The notes under the pieces were generated by a model, which searched no databases, was not told the DNA's origin, and saw only the letters and a list, made by a program, of their open reading frames with translations. From contig BTPP01000002.1 in NCBI GenBank assembly GCA_037102815.1, positions 682,001 to 746,000 of the forward strand: 64,000 nt of DNA, in the 5' to 3' direction. Shown here in pieces: positions 60,941 through 64,000 of the stretch (positions within the stretch are counted from its first letter, which is position 1; every line of letters starts with the position of its first letter). A program made the position numbers and the translations under genes. The stretch is from Neurospora intermedia. Its lineage: Eukaryota; Ascomycota; Sordariomycetes; Sordariales; Sordariaceae.

Positions 60941-63213
60941 GATGGTTGGGTTGTAGGGGGCTGGACGCCCGCTGGTGATTGTTGTCGGCTGCGTGGTGGG
61001 TGGTCTTTTTTTTCTTTTCTCGTGGAACTGAATTGTATGGCGCTCGACTGGAGGGGATTTCGGGACTTGGTGAATGTCGTTCGGTCGTCGATGTAGCTTG
61101 GTTTGGTTGTCAAGGCTCGTCACGACGCATGCTGCCTGTAGGTGTGGTAGTCAACGCTGATGAATGGCCTAGTAGCCAGTTCAATTGTTATTGCTGTCAC
61201 CTGTAGTAGACATACAACATCGCCAAGCTCGGAGACATGGATAGACAAAATGACATGACGGAAGAATGGAGAACCCGAACATTGCGGCTGGCACCGAGCA
61301 CCGGCGATAACACCAGGCAGCAAGCACCAAGCACCAAGCACTTGAGCAGAGGGAAGGCAACTGGACATGGAAGACTCGAGTCGAGTCGAGCATCACCTCT
61401 CTCGAGACAGCGATACCCTGCCTTGCCTGCCTGCCCGCCCGTAGTATCCTCCTCTTCGAGCTCCCATCGGTAGAGGTACGTATTCACCATTCTGATATTC
61501 GCCTTCATCTTTCCCTAAGGTATACACTTGTATATCAACCTCGAACAACACCACCCTACTAGGATGGCGAGGATAGGAAGGACAATCAGGACGGGATACC
61601 CCTCCAACAACCATCTTCACTTTCAACAACTGGACCACGCTTCGATCAATCCTCGACTCATAGCCATACAGCACCAGGCGTAGCACTCGCTATGGCACCC
61701 ATTACCACTCGCTACCAGCTGCCACTTCCACAAGACCCTTGAGTCTGACATCCATCGCCATATAGGATAGTGTGGCAACTGAATCGCTGTCGCGCAGTCC
61801 CCAACGGCGGTCGGACTCTACACATACACAGTAGACGTAGATACCTAGACAAGGGACCCAAACCCAAACCCGGCCGGGAGGGAGGAGGCGTCCGTTCGCA
61901 TCTTGATCGGAGCGCAACGCAATCGCCCGTACAAGTACCATATGTACAGTGACAAAACCGGACTGGACCAGGCCAGCAATGTAACTTGGCACCTCTTCTC
62001 TTCTCTTCTCTTTTGCGCTTGACTGGCCGGTGGATGGCTCCGATAAATACGTCTCTGGCGAGGCGCGTCTTCGGGGTAAAGGCCTCGATACCGCTCCAAC
62101 TATTCCGTTCGTTGATCGGTTCGTCAGGGGCGCGGAATGTACAATGTGACAATATGGAAGTCTCATCCATGCGATACCGTCGTCGTTCGTCGATAGTCTT
62201 TCGTCGTTAGTCTGGTCGGTCGTCAATGAGGAGGTGGGATGTGGGATGTGGGATGTTAATGTGACGACATGTTTCAGGGTTGTTACCTCTACCTTCTCTG
62301 TAAAGTAGTGTAGGAGTGTCACTTAGTCAGCGGCGGTCGGATGCCGGTCTGTACTCAGTGTAGGCGGGGGAAATCTTAGTCCCTATCTCCTACCCTATCT
62401 TGGACCATCATTCTAACCAACAATTCCAACAGCAGGAAGTTAGTTCACGCTAAAACCCGTCCCGCGCACTATTACCGAACCTAGGACAAGGGTCCGTCGA
62501 AAACCGTTAGACACCCACTAAAAGCCTGGACCTGGCACCCCAGCAAAACGTCGTAGCGCTAGCGTCAAAGTGACGCGGAACCTGAAACTCCGAAAGTCCC
62601 AAGAAAGTTCCCCTTCACACTTCGGATGCAACATGTGAAAAGATGCCGAATGTCTGCGCTATGCTGAGATGTTTCAATATGGCATCAGGTTGAAGAAGAA
62701 GAATGTTTACACTCGGGTAGACGGCTTGGGATCATTTGGGTTCACTGTTGGGATACCGGGTGGTCGTCCATGGCATTGATACCCGGACCGCGCCGCCGCC
62801 ATCACCTACCATAGCTGATATTGACGGATTAGATCCGGAGCGTTTCTTTGATGTGGAGTTTCAGTGCCAAGCACAAGCATATACTGAGTACCTCTGGGAT
62901 GTTGTGCAATGTTAGGAGCAATGATGATTTGATAAAAAAAAACGCCATGTAAATGCGGGGGAAAACAATCGCTATTTTGTCAATGTAGAAGGAGGAGAGA
63001 AGCGACCCATAGGTATCTGAAAGTAGTGGTAGCCAAAATGCCCAAGGCCAAAAACAGAGTAATATGAATGACCGCTCCAAACCTCCTTCCCGTTTGCCAT
63101 ATGGCTGGATATCCAAGAAACAGATAGAAAAAAGACACCAGATATCCATCATCACCACCGTGACAATTTGCCTCCTTTTGCTCCAAGCTTCAATCGCAAT
63201 TTCCCAAAACCAC
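60941..63213. other. Intergenic region between the two balanced-composition genes
   Basis: This holds the upstream region of the large gene (toward 60,941) and the 3' flank of the membrane-protein gene (toward 63,213), both on the - strand. Seen in it: a TCTTC repeat (about 61,993-62,015), a triple GTGGGAT repeat (about 62,232-62,254), and repeats of GCACCAAGCA (about 61,323-61,340). Open frames here (61,702-62,322 and 62,829-63,335, - strand) lack protein character. No tRNA was found. Confidence 0.6.
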
Positions 63214-64000
63214 TCAAATCCTCGCCATCCCTCCCCTCTCCACCACCGCCCTCCTTTGCTTGTACTGCACAGCAAAATTGTACCTGACAAACGTCCCGTA
63301 GCCGTACGCCGCGATGCCAATCGCCAGCCACACACTCGTAATCACCAGGCCAACCGGGAAGATCATGATCTGCACGCCCGGCAACACAAAGGCCGTCGTG
63401 CCATTTTTCAGGCGAGCAATTTCGTCTTCGACCGCCAGCTGGGCTCTGTTGAAATCCGACAGGACGACTTCCTTGCTGAAGACACCAGCCACGAAAGCCG
63501 CTTCGTTGGAGGAGATGTTGGTGGACACGGTGGCGCCTTGCGGGTTGACGCCGGAGAGGGTGACGATGGGAAGGAGGAGGTGTTGGAGTTGGGCCCTGGC
63601 ATCCTGTTAGCATTGTGGAAAGTTGATTTGGGGCGTTCGATTAGGGTAAAGGAACGTACATGGTCATCTGACCAGTCATCTTGTCCGCATCAATCTTTCC
63701 CACTAACAGATACTGCTGTAGCAAAGTGGGATCACCATTCGACGGCAGATCCTGCACGACCGTCTGTCTCACGGCAAGTCTATTCGCCGCCTCGCCATCG
63801 CCGCTTCCTCCTACTCTTCCCACCGAAGCAGCACCAACCGCACCCGAAGAAGGCGAAGCAGTCTCGGCCTGGCTGGTAGTAGAAGCAGCCGCAGCCGCCG
63901 CTGCTCCCTGCGAAGCTGCGGCTGCTCCCTGCGAAGCTTGTGAAGCACCTGCCACGGGCTGATCAGGGTTCGCAGCCCTCACATTCGCCCCTGTAAACCG
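63214..64000 (-). CDS. Ala-rich protein with C-terminal membrane segment, 5' end outside the window
   Basis: The - strand gene enters from the right end. Exon 63,660 to beyond 64,000 encodes an Ala/Gln/Ser-rich low-complexity stretch (GASQASQGAAAASQGAAAA), then NRLAVRQTVVQDLPSNGDP, LLQQYLLVGKIDADKMTG. Exon 63,595-63,214 encodes AQLQHLLLPIVTLSGVNPQG, TVSTNISSNEAAFVAGVF, KEVVLSDFNRAQLAVEDEIA, then a hydrophobic stretch VQIMIFPVGLVITSVWLAIG and AAYGYGTFVRYNFAVQY, ending in a basic tail and TGA. One or two membrane spans with a basic C-terminus are likely. The start and any signal peptide are not visible. I do not recognise the family. Confidence 0.85.
63596..63659 (-). other. Intron of the membrane-protein gene, 64 bp
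   Basis: On the - strand: donor GTACGT (after ...ATGACCAT), branch site GCTAAC, acceptor GCCAG before GGCCCAACTCC. An earlier AG right after the branch site would shift the frame; the one chosen gives ...QMTM-AQLQHLLLP in frame (phase 2). Confidence 0.82.

Noticed and set aside
61702-62322. 206-codon - strand frame between the two genes
   Set aside because: No recognisable segments, biased by sequence composition, and it lies in the upstream region of the large gene.
62829-63335. 168-codon - strand frame overlapping the end of the membrane-protein gene
   Set aside because: It is in a different frame from the clearly spliced gene and mostly covers its 3' flank.
63064-63879. 271-codon + strand frame
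   Set aside because: Antisense to both exons and the intron of the membrane-protein gene; composition explains it.

Overview
The window reads as nuclear DNA of a filamentous ascomycete (Pezizomycotina) with a two-speed genome. Bases 1 to about 53,275 are extremely AT-rich and almost free of CpA and TpG, while TpA is abundant and CpG survives. This is the footprint of repeat-induced point mutation (RIP). From about 53,275 to 64,000 the base composition is balanced, with intact coding sequence and short introns (56-64 bp; GTAGGT/GTACGT donors; CTGAC/CTAAC branch sites). These statements rest on reading the sequence; no statistics were run.

Layout of the AT-rich part. Four LTR retrotransposons of the Gypsy (Ty3) type can be delimited exactly, each with LTRs of equal length and a 5-bp target duplication. 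GypA is 2,146-20,879 (+ strand, 339-bp LTRs, TCCGT). GypB is 11,772-19,255 (- strand, 261-bp LTRs, TATAT) and is nested inside GypA. GypC is 26,397-34,169 (+ strand, 238-bp LTRs, GATAG). GypD is 35,515-44,831 (- strand, 340-bp LTRs, TTTAT). All carry RIP-stopped gag-pol genes. GypB, GypC and GypD also have a long reading frame on the opposite strand between pol and the 3' LTR; in GypD it appears to contain a spliceosomal intron. GypA has instead an extra sense frame of about 750 codons after pol.

When the four insertions are removed, about 17.4 kb of other RIP-mutated DNA remains. It is not ordinary junk. It holds nine long degenerate reading frames (U1-U9) in which nearly every stop is TAA or TAG and can be explained as RIP of CAA, CAG or TGG. 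U1-U4 and U7 are on the - strand; U5, U6, U8 and U9 on the + strand. I recognise none of them. The spaces beside most of these frames carry copies of one palindromic motif with the core CGCTCTAATTAGAGCG. GypA landed in U1, GypC in U3 and GypD in U4. The best reading is a decayed, multi-gene, repeated unit (mobile element, virus-derived or subtelomeric) that I cannot assign to any known class.

Layout of the balanced part. A large - strand gene (60,940 to 54,645, two exons, about 2,079 aa) encodes an acidic, low-complexity protein with an N-terminal coiled coil. Its frame continues past a single TAA for 311 more codons to 53,709. A second - strand gene (63,214 to beyond 64,000) encodes an alanine-rich protein with a C-terminal membrane segment and has one clear intron. 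The 60,941-63,213 interval separates them. No tRNA, rRNA or CRISPR was seen.
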